Shown here: one piece after another, positions 45,023-57,202 of the stretch
Layout: each line of letters opens with the position of its first letter
Numbering within the stretch: position 1 is the stretch's first letter
Assembly: GCA_903813345.2 (NCBI GenBank)
Contig: CAIIXF020000010.1
Span: 3,341,169-3,405,168, forward strand
DNA length: 64,000 nucleotides
Direction: 5' to 3'
From: Owenia fusiformis
Lineage: Eukaryota > Annelida > Polychaeta > Sabellida > Oweniidae
The notes under the pieces: model-generated
What the model was told of the DNA's origin: nothing
The model's database searches: none
The model's input: the letters and a program-made list of their open reading frames with translations, nothing else
Translations under genes and position numbers: made by a program

Positions 45023-47024
45023 TCTTTAATATAATGAATCTCAGCTTTATAGATCTCTAGGGAAACCTTCCCATTCAATATATATATTATCACATATACG
45101 TGAGAAGTATGTTGTTTTAATGGTTAATGAAGGGATGTTTGTCATGTATTGTTTCACTATTGACCTGTTAATCATTTCTGTTGCCAAGATATTCTGTCAA
45201 CATTTCCAAGGTTTTTCATTGTCATATATACAATTTGAGCCCTACTGATTGGCTGCCTTCACTAGAACTATATTCTGACATTCATTATGTCACCACCAAA
45301 AAATATTGTTATGGTCTCCGTTTTTGTGCGGCGGTTGGCGAGCAGTGGTTGGCGATCGGTGGTTTGCATCTGTAACAAATGGTGGTAACATTTTGCATGT
45401 TAATGCCTTGCTTTTCCTATGTGATATCCAAAATATTTTTCGCTATCAGATTTATTTTGTTTCTCAATCAGATAATGAAATTCTATAAAATGACCAATAC
45501 AACTAGCCGATGATTAGGAATTCAATGTTTATGAAATTACTTCCTTAGATCAATCATCTAAATTGAGACAGATATGTAAATAGAGTAAACATAATTTATG
45601 ACTCTTAGTCCATCCTCTGAACTCAAGGTTCCAGACATCATCCACTAAGTTCCTTCCTTCTAGGAGGTACGAGTTCTGGAGGCCTGTGTTCGGAGCATGC
45701 TCTCAATCATGGGTATTTCACCCTCTTCAAAAGCACAATTCTATTTGCGGTCTTTAAGTCAGTGTAATTTTGTTGATTTATTATATATTTAGGTAAAATG
45801 TACTCAGTAAATCATAAAACTAAATTTTGAAACTAAGCTAACTTGATCCCACAATCCAGCATCTATGTAAGGCCATGGAAGCTCCATAAGTAAAGATTAA
45901 TACTTGATCTATTAGAATTAAAACTATAAAATCCTGCATAATAGTCAGAGGGTAGTATGATAAAATGATGGGATAAAGGGTATTGAACAGTGAATTACCC
46001 CATTTCGCTCTTTCACAAACATACAGCCTAAAAAATAACATCGCCAATTTGCAGCTTTCACTTTCAGCACAATCTTGTCAATGTAAAAATCAATTATGAT
46101 CTAACAGAACTGTATAATAGGGAGAATTATAGAACAATGAGTTTGTTACTTGCTATTCATGTACTGAAGATGTTTGGAAATTGAAAGTGATAGATAAGGT
46201 TATTAACCTTAGAATATGAATACACTAGGTATCAATCTAATTTCAGACCTTCCATTGGGGTTGTTAGCCCTAGATTGTGATTCTGATTTTAAAAAGCTGG
46301 CGACTGGACCTTTCTTTCTTACTACATCTAAGCACTTTTAAGACTAAAACACTTCTATGGAGGGTAAAGGTCAAAAACCCAAGAGGAATTGATTCTGTTT
46401 TTTTTAAATGAAACCTTCTGTAATTAAGTGTCATGTGTTTATGCTTCACATGAGGATATCTTCACTTAGTAAATGTAATTTTTCAGATTTAAGTGAATGA
46501 AAATAGATAGAGGAAATTGAAAACTGAAATAGATCGAGATTTCCTGATTTCTTAGTATTAAGAATTTGCTAGTCTATAAGTGCCATGCTCATAACAAATG
46601 ATGCATTTAGCTTGATGAGATCATGCTTAGAAAGCTAAAAATTATAATGGTTTGGGCTCTAAATTTGTTTTTTTTTCAAATTCTGACAAAGGATTTGAAA
46701 TTTTACAGATGCTTTTTTAGAAAAATACTAGATTTTTTATAAATGGACCCATGAAGTTTATTTAAGACTCTATGTGGGCAAATTATATTATATGTTATGG
46801 TGCTAATAAAGCAGTAAAATATCTGATGTTATGGTAATATTTTATATCTGGTATGACAGCTCAATCAGTGGAATTAAAAGCTTGGATTAAGATTGAGCTC
46901 ACAGTGACAAGGTAAATAGAGTGCTCTTTCACTGGAGATTTACAAATATTCAGGGTTGTTTGATTAAAATCATTTGAAGTCTTTTGAAGAAAAAGTCTGA
47001 TATTTTCATGTTTTCTTCTGTTTA

Positions 47025-47490
47025 TTTCCAGTGTGATGCCACATTGACAGGTGCAGTGCCACATTGACATGTTTTCTTCGGTTTATTTCAAGAGTGATGC
47101 CATATGTGAAGTGGAGGTGCCACATTGACCGATGCATTGCCAAATTGACAGATTTTCTTCTGATGTGAGTAGACATGTAGACATGCCACATTGATAGATG
47201 CAGTGCCACATTGACATGTTTTCTTCTTTTTTTCAAGAGTGATGCCACATTGACAGATGCAGTGCCACATTGACATGTTTTCTTCTTTTTATTTCCGAAG
47301 TGATGCCACATTGACATGTTTTCATCTATTTATTTCCAGAGTGATGCCACATTGACAGGTGCAGTGCCACATTGACATGTTTTCTTCTTTTTTTTATTTC
47401 CGAAGTGATGCCACATTGACATATTTTCTTCTGTTTATTTTCAGAGTGATGCCACATTGACAGGTGCAGTGCCACATTGACATATGTGGT
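47025..47490. repeat. Minisatellite of TGCCACATTGACA motifs with splice-acceptor-like spacers
   Basis: Units combine 'gtgatgccacattgacaggt', 'gcagtgccacattgacatg' and 'ttttcttctttttatttcc(a/g)ag'. Unit length varies from about 60 to 80 bp, with about six copies. The minus strand stays open in several frames only because the unit is repeated. Confidence 0.88.
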
Positions 47491-49562
47491 AAGATGAGAC
47501 CATGCTGGAGAAAGGAAAGGCCAGTGGGTAAGTAATATAATTGTCATGTTTTCATTAATATAATTTTAATTTTAAAACATATCACATACTGCATTTCCAT
47601 CTCATAGTTACAAGAAATCTGAGTCCTGCAAGTGAATCTAAGAAATTTGTGTTGATGAAAATTATTATTCTGTTGATACTGTCAGGTAAGGCTGAATTAA
47701 AATAGTTTCCAAAAAGTAAATAATATTGTATGCATCTCAACATTTAATAAATCCCATATCAGCTGTAATACTCAATATTGTAATTCAAGAATCACATTTC
47801 ATTCATGCTCGCTAGCTCTTTGAACAAATAACTGAGGAGAATATATTAGGCATTCTGATTTATCAGTTCTTCTATATTTATTATGTCACCACCAAAAAGT
47901 GGTGACATATTGTTATGGTCTCTGTTTATTGTGACGGTGGTTGGCGATCAGAGTTGGTGATGGTGGTTGGTGGTTGGCTGTAACAATTTCTTAAAACTTC
48001 CAATAATTTAACAAATACTGTTTAGACTGACTTCAGTTTTTTTTCAAAATCATCTACAAGTTTTCAGAAGTTCAAATCTTACTTTCTAATAAATATTTGA
48101 CCTTGGTGACCTTTTCAAGATCAAAAAAGGTAAAAGAAGCAACATTTCAGTCAGATACAGGGGATTGTCTTTAGTACAATCATTATAACTTACAATTCTG
48201 AGAGATATTGCCTCCTTTTTGACAAACAATGACCAAATCGTAAATTAAAACAGTTCCAAAAACAGACTCCAGGACTGCATATATACAAATAATGCTGGGA
48301 GAATTTATCATTTTTGGAGCACTATTTGTTATCCTTAATTCATTTCATATGTCCTAATTTTGAAATAGATATGATAGAAAACATATTTTTGATGAATTTT
48401 ATTTTGTTTTATTGGAATTTGTTAACTAATTCAGAAACGGCCCAATCTGGCAATTAAACGCAGAACTAATCTTCACAATTGCCAAGCAGAACGTAAAAAA
48501 GATTTTATTACTTATCCAAGATAATAAAATATATTTTACTGTAAGCTTATCGTATTGTTATGTTGCCAAACATCTGCCTTTGATATTAAAAAGAAATTGC
48601 AATATATAATATGCTCATATACTATGTAAGGGTAAAGGGGTAGACAATTTGAGGTTAACAAATTGCAAGAAGTATTAACAATATTGGACAAATCAATTAA
48701 TGCCATTGCAATATATTTTTCATTTTTGGCCCGAAATAGACTTTCTTAAATTAATTGAAAAATTGAAAAAATTGACCATTTGCTTTTAACTTTTTTCACG
48801 ACTAAGCGGTTTTCTTTGTCAGAACATATATCGAACAACTCACAAGCAATCCTATGTGACATTCTTACATCTATAGATCGCTGTTTTAGTTCTTGTTAAA
48901 GACTTGATTGCATAGCAAGTGACAGCTGAGACATACTTCAGATATGCTTCAGCTATCTTGACATGATATAATAGAGCCTTTGAGTCCAATAAATTGACTA
49001 AACTTGTCAGATATGGCATTTCAAACAAAATGAAGGAATCACGAGTTGATACACCAAAAATCAGATTTTTATATTATAACTTTTATCATTACAAATCAAC
49101 TTATAAATGAAGTATGACTTTATCTATATGTAAGATACATTTTTTGAAATTCTGTAGTTTGAATTGTGAGGTGTTTCACCAAAGATTGTATTAAAGAATT
49201 GAAATATTGTCTTATAGATGGTGCCTTTGAGCTTTCTCCTTTCTATTTTCGTAATATGGCTTCTCTTCATTTTATTGACCTGGACCTTTAACACAATTGC
49301 ATTCAACCTTGCACTGGAAATTTATTGATTTCAATTAACATTCAATCAGTTTTATCAATCTCATCTCACTTTTCTTGTTTAAATAGTAAAGACCTATTAA
49401 CATTTGGTTTATGTTTCAAAATACATCCTTGTTTAAATTTTTAACAATAATTAAAGAGTAATATATATTTTATGATTGATAAAGATTTCCAAACCCTCCT
49501 GTGGTTAGAGTCTACGGTAGTTGAAGGATCTCATCAGAAGTTTTTACAATAACATAGAGCTA

Positions 49563-49841
49563 TTAACCTCTTGACTACCTGGAGTGACAGGATTTCTTGT
49601 CACCTCAGAAATGACCTTGAAACCCAGAGTGACGAGAAAATCGGTCACAAATTTTTTGAACAATTTTCATCCAATTTACACAAAAATTGTTTCAAACTGT
49701 GTAGAAATGATCTCTGCCGTCGAATTTACTAAATTGAGCATCTTAAATTGTAATAGGTATGTAGCATAATGTCAAAAGGTGGCAAAAAGGAAAAAATCTC
49801 TGGTTTCAACCAATTTTAGAGCCTCGGATTCAAGAGGTTAA
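49563..49841. mobile_element. piggyBac-like MITE
   Basis: Bounded by TTAACCTCTTGA at the left and TCAAGAGGTTAA at the right (the right copy has an extra T). The outer TTAA on both sides is the target sequence of piggyBac transposons. It is 279 bp long with no transposase. The internal 61-codon frame is not credible. Confidence 0.72.
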
Positions 49842-52800
49842 GGATACCATAGAACAATTTTATGACTTTAGATAAAAGTATTTCAAGTTAGACACCATTA
49901 ATTTACAGATCCCTTCAAGCTAAGTTTGCCTTATGACAAGAGCAGTTTTCCTGACTATTATTAAGCTTAAATCATATCTTGTCAATTCAATTCTTAAATT
50001 CTGAGGATACATGTTGAGAGGCATTGTAAGGATCTCAAAATACTGTTGTTAGTCAGATTTTCAGTGTATCTTTAGATGCTATATTATCATTAAACCTGGC
50101 TTATTCTGCAGACAGAACCACATGTTTATTCAATGTTAAACAACAGCCCGATACCATAAAGTTGTAACACATGTGGCTTATGATTCAATTAATCGCGTCT
50201 GACATATGAAATCTGACATTTTAAAAACATTAACATTAAAACTATTTGTTGTTATCAGGATATTATTCAGTACTTTGATTTCATTTTAAATTCTTATTCC
50301 ATTGTTTGCAATCCTTTGCATGATAAACATGTATTCAATTCTAGACTGAAAGCCATCATGATAAACCATGACATCTCACTGAGATGGAGAAACAGAAAGA
50401 TACTATGAGTATAAGAATGACTGAAAGCTACCCTTCCTGTTTTAGAAATTTGATGGGTCATGTTCTATTGGTATGAAGGAATCTTATAAACCTTTTGAAT
50501 TTAATATTAATTCTAGACTTTGAAAAATAAGCCTTATTTTAAAACCTGAACAATAACTTTCGGACATGTAACCTTTACCTCGTTACTGTTAATGTTTGGG
50601 ATGGGTGTAATAACTTCTTCCTTATCTTGATAGTCCTTTCCTACTAAAAGGATGATTATTGCGTCGATTGAGCCTAAGTAGTGGCTAAAGCAATGGTTTA
50701 TACAATCACATAAAGACAAGATCTGCATCACAATGCCATCCTTTTCCATGATTACAGCAACTCAGTTTGTGATTCTTTTGATTTATCTCCAGATTGACTA
50801 AGGTTGATTAAGTGGATTTAGGATCTCACTTTCTGTTCTGATGACACTGTTGATTGCATCATTTTGCTTCGAAAATAGTAAATGAGAACTATAATTACAT
50901 TCCTAGTGAATAAGCACTACCTGCTCTGTCTGTAAATCATACTGTTAAAGCAAAAATTGCATCCCACCAGTTATGAAATAAGAAACGAAACAAAATCTGA
51001 TTCATTGATTAAAGGACAGAGACAAGTTTCACATACTTTTATACTTTTGCTCTAGTCATTCCAAGTCATGTTAATTTTTGAATTTTGAAAACTCCAACAG
51101 TTATATGACTTTATTTCAGAATGATCAAGAATTTTAAGGTTATCTACAAAAATTAATGGATTTGGACATATATGCATTGCATCTTCAATATTCAAGTTAC
51201 ATATTCAAAGTGCAACAAAATAAAATTGTTTGTTTGTTAGAGAAACATTGGCATGATTTGTTAGCAGCTAACATTTTCACTTTTATCTATTCTAATTCCT
51301 TTAAAATATTGAGTTTTCTCTGATGATCTGCACTCCATCTCCATGTATTGTATTCTTTAATATGTTTTCTATGCACACTTTATAAATTGCAAATAATGTT
51401 GGAAAATATTGAAAACTTTGGCAACTTTATTGTGTTGTATTTATAATATCTATATCGATTAAACAGAAAACTTAAAAAGTCTCTGATGATGCCTGGGAGA
51501 GTTTCACGTCAGCACAGCTGTGACTTACTGCGTCTTCAGTTAACAGTTGGATATTAATCTGAAGATTATCAATACAATTATTAATAAACAGCCCAAGACC
51601 TAAGGAAGTAGTCTTCCTTTTCCTCAGAGATAAAACCTTTTGCATCTTCTCCAGTGAGGCCTGTCAACAGAACAGATAGAATGTAATGTAGAATTAGCAC
51701 TTGCTTCAAACTAACAGGAAGGTTATAGTAGAAACACAGTGTTTCATGAAACATCTTTCTTAAGTACATGTAATAGAAATATAGCAGAATCAATACAGTA
51801 AGAAATCTCTGATTAGAAATTCATTATTTACCTGGATCAAGTCAGTGAATGTATTCACATATGTGCATTTATAATTACATGTATTCGAAAGTGAGAATAG
51901 ATATAACTCGTCAAGCAAAACAGAACAATATCTGAGTCATACAGAATGATCAGATAGTTCAGTGCATTCTGAGAGGCATTCTGTTGCTGGTTTTTAAAAA
52001 GGAACTGATAGAACAGGGCTGTGATCTCTTACAATTAATAGGAGTGGCATTGGAGTATGATTTCCATACAAATGGCTGACTGAATAGCTAGACACTAAAG
52101 GCACCATAATTTCTAATACACCCAAAGGTCTTGTAGCTGGTAGTAATAACCACTATAGTAGATGAAGAGCTCTTTTATGAAGAAGTAAAATGAAACAAAT
52201 AAAAAGGATGCATGTCTAATATAGCATCATTGTTAAGACTGACTGATGGGTTTAGATGAAATTCTTTTCTCATCTGAGATAATAATTTCCTTCTGGATTA
52301 CTGATAAATATACACATTCATGAGTCTGATTTCACATATTAAAAAGAGAGCTTGGTCTTGAGCTTCAGGATACATTACAGCCAATTTACTCTAGATTATA
52401 CAATTAACTATAGATCTATAGATTGTACAATAGACTAATTAGGAGTTTGGATGTCATGTGCATTATATTTTGAGGTATGACTCTCAAAGAAGTGATTGCT
52501 GATGGCGTCTTTTATGTTAGAAAGCAAGAGAGACATGAAGATTCTCTTTACACATAACATGAATAATAGCATCTAAATAATAGATTATATTCAATGTAAT
52601 GAACACCTACTGGAATTCTGCATGCGAAATAACACAGAACTTTGATGATTTTTGCTATAGGAATTAAGAAATTGATTAAATTGAGGCTCATACCTGATGT
52701 TTGATGTCTGAAGTTTCATTCAACAATAGCCAACAATGGCGCAAGAAAATCCAAATAGAATTGAGTTTATGAACATTTTGTGTGAGAACATCAGATTACT

Positions 52801-53814
52801 TGCATTGTGGAAGTTACATTAATAAGTTATGAAGTTTGAATTGTAGAAATTCTCAGCCATTATTGGAATGCTTTTAACAGAAGTGTTGGAGAAACTGAAG
52901 AATTGTTTCATATCTATAGTGCCTAAACTGCCACACTTTGAGGGGCATGATACGGATATTACAGGAATGAAAGATAAAAGAACACTACAGGAATACGTTG
53001 TGAAAATATAATATTACAGAAATGAAAGATTAACATCTGCATCAAAGTGACACACATCAAGATTCAAATCCGATTGCGCTAATTGAGGTTACATAGTGAT
53101 ATTAGAAATGATGGCTCTATATTCCCCAACGGGCAAATTGTACAATTCAGGTTTCTCAATCTACTATGCAGTGATGTATAGAAGCAAGACGGAAATTATG
53201 ATGCCATAGCTACAGTGATTAAAGTTCATGCAACACATGCTTGGATTAGAATTCTTTAATGGCAGTAATCAATTTTTACAAAGAACAGCATGGAATTCAT
53301 TGATTTACATTTTATAACACACGAGAGAGAATTTAATCGAATGTTGCTATAAACCAACAAGTTAAATAGAAAAACATAGGACTGCTTGATAAATGTTAAT
53401 TTTTATAGCTGTTTTATCAAATGAGGCAATATAATAAACAATATCATCATATCATAATTATTATGCATTGATATAAAGATGGATTACTCTCCTGAGGATT
53501 AGTACTTGGGATAAAACCTCAACAAATAAAAACACACAGTACGTATATATGTACATGTATTTGTCCATTTGCAAAATAAACAGTACACAATATACTGATT
53601 TAGTACACCAAGCAATTAAGCTAATGGAAAGGTCGGGAAAGACAATTTGTCATTAACAGTAACAAGAGCTACATATTATCAACTTAACAATGCTGCTAAT
53701 TGTATGGTAAAAACTGAAAGTGCCATTTCTAGACCCTGTATGACATTAATAGGGCATATACAGTGATGATTTAGCTGATGGAGAACAGTACCCATTCCAG
53801 TAAACAATACCGAA

Positions 53815-54030
53815 GGTGACATAAATGAGATAAGAAAAGGATTTCCAGAACAAAAATGTACATATAGTTTTGGGGAAAAACTCAAGGATATAAAGAGGAG
53901 TTGTCTTATCAACACTGTAGGTGACATAAGTGAGATAAAAAAAGGATTTCCAGTTCTTCAAAAAGAACAAAAATACACATATAGTTTTGATGAAAAAACC
54001 CAAGGATATAAAGAGTTGTCTTATCTATCT
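53815..54030 (+). repeat. Tandem duplication, about 115 bp
   Basis: 'gtgacataaatgagataaga...aaaggatttccag...acatatagtttt...caaggatataaagag...ttgtcttatc' occurs twice in a row, with small indels. Confidence 0.85.
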
Positions 54031-54100
54031 ATTCATTGATAATGATAAAGCATATATGGATAAAATATAAGCGATTATTGGTTAAGAACTAATTGACAAG

Positions 54101-54209
54101 ATGTCTTGGAGAATGAATGGCTATGCTGTTACTGTCACATTAGAGCAAGAGGAGTCATCCTGTTGGCCATGTGGCAAGAGCAAGAAAATACAAATTAGTG
54201 ATGGAATAG
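54101..54209 (+). other. Weak candidate first exon
   Basis: ATG at 54101 opens 36 codons (MSWRMNGYAVTVTLEQEESS...) ending at a good donor, G|GTGAGAG (54210). No matching acceptor or downstream exon was found and the protein is not recognised. Confidence 0.2.
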
Positions 54210-54937
54210 GTGAGAGTGCCTTCCTATTATGGTTTGATTGATACAGAGTGACACAAATATGCTCTGTTTTGAAAGAATCTTTCTTCAATTTTCTCCTTGA
54301 GTTGTGTACCTACTTCTACACTATAACATATATATTTTTTGTATATTAGCGTCATTTACTTTGTGATCGAGATGAATCACATTTCCCTTTTTCATTTTAT
54401 CAAGGTGTAAACAATACAGTTTGGCCATGTATTTTGATCAGTTCACATTCTTTTGGGTCTTTGACTGTTGGTTCGTTGGAACTATGAAACATGGGAAATG
54501 GAAAGAATGGACAATTCCATCATCTAAGAAATAATGCTGTGTCATAATTTGCCAAAAAGGAGATGCCATAACATCCACATGAAAGCATGTTTCCATGTTT
54601 TAATCAACTCTGAAAATTCATAATATATTATGTCTGTGATTCATCTGTCAAGTTCTAATTGTATGCATGTTTTAACTCATTCTCTTTGAAACAGAATATT
54701 GACTTTCTGTTTTATTGGCCTGTTATATACAGATGTTACCTTTATAGATAAACCACATGTTGTTATGGCTGCAATTCATTATAAAAGCTAGTGTCAAGCC
54801 CACACTATAGGCTCCCAAGATTCAATAAATCAGTCCGTTATTAATTTGTTTAATGGAAAAATTGAGTTTTAGGTGCTAATATTATAAGTGAACATGGGAA
54901 ATATATGGTGAATAGTAGTTTCATATTCACACATAGG

Positions 54938-55170
54938 CGGATTATCTCTGAGATGTCCCCACTAATCGGCTTATAGGCTTATAGATGGCTTATCTCTAAT
55001 CCCTATTGTCTGTCTAGGACCGAACTAGCGACAGATTATCGCTTATCCCTATTGTGTCTGAGATTGTCCCTAATGGGTTTAAAGACAGAATCGGCGTACC
55101 GATAATCTTTTAATCCGATGAAGGATGTAGAATTTTTTTTGTGATAATCCTTTAATCCGATAAGTGATTT
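54938..55170. repeat. Diverged short repeats left of the viral genes; possible element terminus
   Basis: Holds several copies of GATTATC/CTTATC-CCTATTGTCTGT-type sequence and two close copies of 'gataatc(c/t)tttaatccgat(g)aag' (55099 and 55142). Its place just outside the outermost viral gene suggests the terminal repeat of the element, but the other end is not in the window. Confidence 0.35.
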
Positions 55171-55361
55171 TTTGAAATGGTCTGGTGATGATCAGCCTGT
55201 AGGGTAGATGAGAATTTGACTAATAAGATTACGATAGAAGAGTCGGTACGAGCTTGTTGTATGGACTTTCTGTATACTAATAAATGTAAATGGACGGTGT
55301 ATTAATAAGCTTAACTAACGAACAAACAATGTAATATGTACTTTGTACGAAAAATTAGATG

Positions 55362-55367
55362 TTTATT
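55362..55367 (-). terminator. Polyadenylation signal for the left minus-strand block
   Basis: TTTATT on the plus strand (AATAAA on the minus strand), about 57 nt after the stop of the 229-aa gene. Confidence 0.55.
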
Positions 55368-55423
55368 AAAAGTAAAAATCCATATTATAATATACAAACA
55401 TGGCGGAATGAAATCAATCAATG

Positions 55424-56113
55424 TCAGTATAGGTCATAGTCATCATTAAAATATTGACAGACAAGACAACTCATCATTCCTTCTTGGTTCATATGATCCA
55501 GCGGAAAATGGGCAAGGCAATTACGTTCCTCTAAAGGTAACCGAGGGATCAATAGTCGAATATCCTTTAGCATGTCCATAACATCTGCGAATGAGAATGT
55601 CACGTGCCATTTCAGAGTTCTTGTACTGTTAGGTCTGTCGTATTCTGTGGATGTAACTGATAGCAACTTTTCTTCAGCGAAGACTCTAAATTCGTAACCT
55701 AGTCCCAAATGGTAGAATCGATCTGGTATAAATTCGAACGACTTCAAGTGTTGGTCATCTGGTGTTTTGGTCACGTCCAAGTAATATATTAACGAACGCA
55801 GGCCTCCCGTTTCGAAAAAGCATTCGATCAAATAGTCGAACTCCCTCGATGTCATGATACCAAAGTCTCCAGGTTGAATGGATGGTACCATGACCATAGT
55901 ATTAGCATGTTGTTGCGCCGAATACTCTCTTATGATTACGTTATCCCCTATACGATAGATATATGTAGCCCCGACTTTTAACATCTTTGGTAGTTCATTT
56001 TCCAGTGGTCTTACGATCGAACCCTTGGGTTTTTGAAAATCTATCTTTGATAAGTGAAATGTCACGCAAGTCCCATCGTTATCTTCGTCCAAGCACGAAC
56101 CTTTAATGTGCAT
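55424..56113 (-). CDS. Uncharacterised viral-element protein, 229 aa
   Basis: Not recognised. A soluble, mixed alpha/beta-looking protein with no membrane segment or signal peptide. An N-terminal half with short strands (THFHLSKIDF-like, ATYIYRIGDNVIIREY) is followed by a helix-rich part, REFDYLIECFFETGGLRSLIYYL, and a C-terminal stretch ending in CLVCQYFNDD, with two nearby cysteines and a histidine (HFPLDHMNQEGMMSCLVC) that could bind metal. It is the last gene of the left minus-strand block, directly downstream of the 99-aa membrane protein gene (38 nt gap), and is followed by AATAAA. It is probably part of the same transcription unit. Confidence 0.7.
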   Translation of the reverse strand: MHIKGSCLDEDNDGTCVTFHLSKIDFQKPKGSIVRPLENELPKMLKVGATYIYRIGDNVIIREYSAQQHANTMVMVPSIQPGDFGIMTSREFDYLIECFFETGGLRSLIYYLDVTKTPDDQHLKSFEFIPDRFYHLGLGYEFRVFAEEKLLSVTSTEYDRPNSTRTLKWHVTFSFADVMDMLKDIRLLIPRLPLEERNCLAHFPLDHMNQEGMMSCLVCQYFNDDYDLY

Positions 56114-56151
56114 GTTAACCTCCGAATGTAATCATAAAAAAGTAGTAGATA

Positions 56152-56563
56152 TTACTTTGAATTGTCCTTGACCGTGTTCACTAGATTCGTTTCAGAACGT
56201 TCACCACCGCCGAGGCAATCTATGGAATCAACTGCCGATGATGTTGGTGTCGATCTTCTTTTCAAGGTCAGGGAAACCACTGTTACAACGGCAATCGGTA
56301 CAATAATGCAAACCAATGCAGGTATGATCATGTCCAATTGAAGCGATGGTATATCTGTAAAAATAAAAAAATAATAAAAAAATATATACGTATTTATGAC
56401 GATTAGAATTGTTAACTTTGAATCAATGAGGCATTACACGAGTAGCTTATTATAAACAACTCTTACCAACATAAGCCTTGAGACGATCTGGCCCGTATGT
56501 CCTAGGTGTAATGAACTCTGCTAATGTTGACACGTTTTCACTTAAGTTTTTACCGATGATCAT
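56152..56563 (-). CDS. Small single-pass membrane protein, spliced (99 aa)
   Basis: Two exons on the minus strand, 56563-56467 and 56354-56152, joined over a 111-nt GT-AG intron (donor GTAAGA, acceptor TTTTTACAG). The sum is 300 nt with matching phase. Residues 1-40 are polar (…FITPRTYGPDRLKAYV), 42-63 are a hydrophobic helix (MIIPALVCIIVPIAVVTVV), and the tail begins with LKRRS and is serine-rich. The positive residues after the helix predict a cytoplasmic tail. The tail holds LGGG-E (residues 80-84), which fits the (L/I/M)xGG-x cleavage pattern of adenain-type proteases. Such small membrane proteins occur in related elements as possible virion or entry components, but no role can be assigned here. 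Confidence 0.72.
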
Positions 56564-57202
56564 AATTGTTGTCACGAGTACTATTCTTATTTATGTGTTT
56601 AATGTTCTGCGTCTCTTTAATGAATGATTAAATTATCTAAATGCTCTTTGTTAAATGTAAAATTCTGGTAGTCTGGTGTTCATTTAGGTCTTTATTACCA
56701 ACGTGTCTGAACACACCGTGGTTGTTGACATACATAGGCAGGGTAGCGTCATTCCCCATAGTAACCGGTAAATATTTACCTACACAATGGATTAACTTCC
56801 TAGCGACAGGTAAACAATGAGATAGTTCTATGTAAAGAATTTGACTTGTTTCTGAAACAATGAGATGTTTCTGAAGTCAAATTGTATAGTAATAGTGCAA
56901 GTTAGCGTTCTTTCCTATAGTAACAAGAAAATATTTACCTACACAATGGAATAGCTTCCTAGTGACAGGTAAACATAGACGTGAAACACAGACAAACTTT
57001 TTATAGTAACAGTGTAAGTTAGCGTCCTTCCCTATAGTAACAAGAAAATATTTACCCACACAATGGAATATTTGCAGAGCAACAGGTAAACAGTGACGTC
57101 ATTCATAGAGTCGAATAAAAGTATCGAGAGAGTACAAGTTGTTACATTTCACCAGAACATACAGACAGAACATACAGACAGAAGGACTAGGAAAAAGGCA
57201 AA
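56564..57202. promoter_or_regulatory. Divergent intergenic region with three direct repeats
   Basis: Separates the leftward block from the rightward block. It has three copies of 'tagcgtc(c)ttccctatagtaacaag...aaatatttaccyacacaatgga...agcgacaggtaaac' at 56744-56819, 56903-56975 and 57020-57091, spaced about 160 and 117 bp apart. Copies 2 and 3 share an extra left flank (tatagtaacagtgtaag). TGACGTCA, a CRE-type site, follows the third copy (57093-57100). The location suggests a two-way promoter or enhancer, or an origin of replication; this is inference. Confidence 0.5.

Larger units (their letters stand above)
37875..54100. other. Long intergenic region, transposon relics and minisatellites
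   Basis: No supported gene. The named elements inside are listed separately. Three copies of a repeat containing 'gtcaccaccaaaaa...tggtgacatattgttatggtct' lie at about 43107-43140, 45283-45370 and 47880-47980. The rest is AT-rich unique sequence with only short chance frames. Confidence 0.45.

Noticed and set aside
47006-47547. Minus-strand frames rich in VNVALHLSMWH repeats
   Set aside because: They arise from translation of a minisatellite; the same motif appears in several frames.
53746-54003. Minus-strand frames MSPTVLIR... and MGFFIKT...
   Set aside because: They run across a tandem duplication; no similarity or regulatory context.
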